Below, one piece after another: positions 4,650 to 6,163 of a stretch of 6,163 nt of DNA; position 1 is the first letter of the stretch; each line of letters starts with the position of its first letter. Below the pieces are notes generated by a model. It did no database searches. It was given only the letters and a program-made list of their open reading frames with translations, and had not been told where the DNA came from. This DNA is from Sphingomonas sp. (GTDB taxonomy: Bacteria > Pseudomonadota > Alphaproteobacteria > Sphingomonadales > Sphingomonadaceae): positions 1-6,163 of the forward strand of contig JAFBAM010000147.1 in the NCBI GenBank assembly GCA_019247755.1, read 5' to 3'. A program made the position numbers and the translations under genes.

Positions 4650-6163
4650 ATGCTTCGACTTGCGATCCGATTGGCGCTGGCAGCGCCGCTCGCTATTTCA
4701 GCTCCGGTGATTGCCGCCGAAATGCCTGCCTCGACTCATCAGCAGCTGGTCAGCTTGTTCGCGGAGTGGCGCGCATTCAATCATCCGAAGATCGTTCGGG
4801 GGCGCCCTGACTATGGCGCGCCTGCAATGGCCACCAAGGCCGCGGGCCTCAACGCATTCAAGCAACGTTTGGTCGGCATCGATACCAACGGCTGGAGCGC
4901 GTCGGAAAAGGGTGATTACCGGCTCGTCGAAGCCGAGATGAACGGGCTCGACTTCTTCCTGAGGGTCCTGAAACCCTGGTCGCGCGATCCAGGGTTCTAC
5001 CAAACGATCTTCCCCGAAATGAGCGACGTGCCCGCTCATGAGGGCCCTTCGGCCGAACCCAACATCGACCTGTACAAATACAAGTGGCCCCTGAGCAAAG
5101 CGGACGACGCGCATCTCACCGAATTGCTCGGTGCTGTCCCGGCGCTCCTCGCGGACGCCAAGGTGAACTTGGCTGACAGTCAGGCTCATGACCTATGGGC
5201 CTATGGAGACCGTGCCTTCTATGGGCAGGCCAAGGCACTGGCGGACCTCGAAGCCGGTACACTCACCCTCAACGATCTCGAAGGGCGCCGCACAGTCGGC
5301 CTGAAAGGGGCGTCACCCCAACTCAAGGCAGCCGTGCGTGCTGCCCGGCTCGCTAGCGAGGATTTTGCTGCTTGGGTGAAATCGGAGGCGCCGAAGCGCA
5401 CGGGTCCATCCGGCGTCGGCAAAGACAATTATAATTGGTGGCTGAAGCACGTGTTGCTGAGTGACTTCGACTATGATCAGCAGGTCGAACTGATGCAGCG
5501 CGAGCTCGACCGGGCACTGGCATCCCTGCGGCTCGAGGAAGTGCGCAATCGCAACGCCCCACCGATCAAAGAAATCAGCGATCCTGCGGAGTACAAGCGC
5601 ATGGCTCTCGCGCGGGAAGAGCATTTCCATCGTTTGCTGGTTGACGCGGGATTCATGGAAGATCGGCCCTATTTTCGGTCCGCTTTGTTCGGCCAGCTCG
5701 GCGATTATACGCCGCCGTCCGAGCGCAACTTCTTCACGCACGTGACCGCGCTGGACCCGCTGCCGCTATCGAGCCACCAGTTTCACTGGGTCGAACTCGC
5801 ACGTCTGAATCACGAGCCGCACGCAAGTCCCATCCGCGACACGCCGCCGCTGTTTAACATCTATGCCGAACGTTCCGAGGGCCTCGCGACGGCAATGGAA
5901 GAAATATTGATGCAGGCCGGACTCTATGACGGCGAGCCACACGGCCGCGAGCTGGTCTGGATCATGCTCGCCAATCGCGCGGCTCGAGGCCTGGCTTCGC
6001 TTCGAGTGCAGACGAACGAGATCGGCCTGGCTGAGGCAGGCAAGTTCCATGCTGGCTGGACCCCGCGCGGCTGGTCCGACGCGAACAGTGCCTTGGTCGG
6101 TTTTGAGCAGCTGCTGTATCTGCGGCAGCCTGGCTACGGCCCGAGCTACGTCGTCGGCAAAGC
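4650..6163 (+). CDS. Secreted DUF885-family protein (C-terminus cut by right window edge)
   Basis: The 504 complete codons begin with a signal peptide: MLRLAIR, a hydrophobic alanine-rich core, and a likely signal peptidase I site after Ala23 (VIAA before EMP). The product is therefore probably periplasmic. The rest looks like DUF885: GVGKDNYNWWLKHVLL (255-270) resembles the family's GK-x-x-Y-x-x-x-L block, RSEGLATAMEEILMQAGLY (408-426) its EGWA-type helix, and PGYGPSYVVGK (494-504) its PG-x-x-x-Y-x-x-GK block. The family normally runs to about 580 residues, so some 70-100 are probably missing here. Many DUF885 proteins carry HExxPGHH, thought to bind a metal; here the corresponding place reads NHEPHASPIR (387-396). 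I recall sphingomonad homologues with EP-x-x-SPIR at this place, which suggests a distinct subfamily. A peptidase-like role is possible but not shown; substrate unknown. Composition matches its neighbours. Confidence 0.8.
   Translation, partial: MLRLAIRLALAAPLAISAPVIAAEMPASTHQQLVSLFAEWRAFNHPKIVRGRPDYGAPAMATKAAGLNAFKQRLVGIDTNGWSASEKGDYRLVEAEMNGLDFFLRVLKPWSRDPGFYQTIFPEMSDVPAHEGPSAEPNIDLYKYKWPLSKADDAHLTELLGAVPALLADAKVNLADSQAHDLWAYGDRAFYGQAKALADLEAGTLTLNDLEGRRTVGLKGASPQLKAAVRAARLASEDFAAWVKSEAPKRTGPSGVGKDNYNWWLKHVLLSDFDYDQQVELMQRELDRALASLRLEEVRNRNAPPIKEISDPAEYKRMALAREEHFHRLLVDAGFMEDRPYFRSALFGQLGDYTPPSERNFFTHVTALDPLPLSSHQFHWVELARLNHEPHASPIRDTPPLFNIYAERSEGLATAMEEILMQAGLYDGEPHGRELVWIMLANRAARGLASLRVQTNEIGLAEAGKFHAGWTPRGWSDANSALVGFEQLLYLRQPGYGPSYVVGK

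Noticed and set aside
4698..5189. 163-codon minus-strand open frame opposite the DUF885-like gene
   Set aside because: The plus-strand frame has a signal peptide, ribosome binding site and family motifs; this one has none.

Overview
The window is a GC-rich chromosomal segment with tightly packed housekeeping genes. Gene order and protein flavour point to an alphaproteobacterium, most likely of the order Sphingomonadales. The supporting points are the dnaA-rpsT-mutM-ubiE-ubiB order, which as I recall resembles the origin-proximal region of Caulobacter and relatives, the typical alphaproteobacterial UbiE and UbiB N-termini, and a DUF885-type protein of a sort I associate with sphingomonads. The genus is an inference; no rRNA or other marker is present.

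Layout. On the minus strand, reading right to left, are mutM (2295 to 1489), rpsT (1401 to 1138) and the first 256 codons of dnaA (768 down to the left edge, where it is cut). A strong intrinsic terminator (1087-1112) sits behind rpsT, so dnaA probably has its own promoter in the 369-bp gap 769-1137. That gap is the main regulatory region. It contains an AT-rich stretch, a near-consensus CtrA half-site pair, four GANTC (CcrM) sites, two short perfect inverted repeats and a one-mismatch DnaA box. On the plus strand, divergent from mutM across only 48 bp, are ubiE (2344-3075), ubiB (3072-4604, TTG start overlapping the ubiE stop) and, 45 bp later, a secreted DUF885-like protein (from 4650, cut by the right edge).

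How the genes work together. DnaA starts replication, S20 is part of the 30S subunit and MutM removes oxidised guanine from DNA; their grouping looks like conserved origin-proximal order rather than one pathway. UbiE and UbiB form a genuine pair: UbiE is a ubiquinone C-methyltransferase and UbiB the kinase-like ATPase that supports ubiquinone synthesis at the membrane, and their 4-bp overlap suggests translational coupling. The DUF885-like gene probably shares their transcript but has no evident link to quinone synthesis.

I found no tRNA, rRNA, CRISPR array, insertion sequence, phage gene or sign of recent transfer. I do not see a wholly new system here. The observations most worth checking are the cell-cycle-type sites upstream of dnaA and the missing metal motif in the DUF885-like protein.
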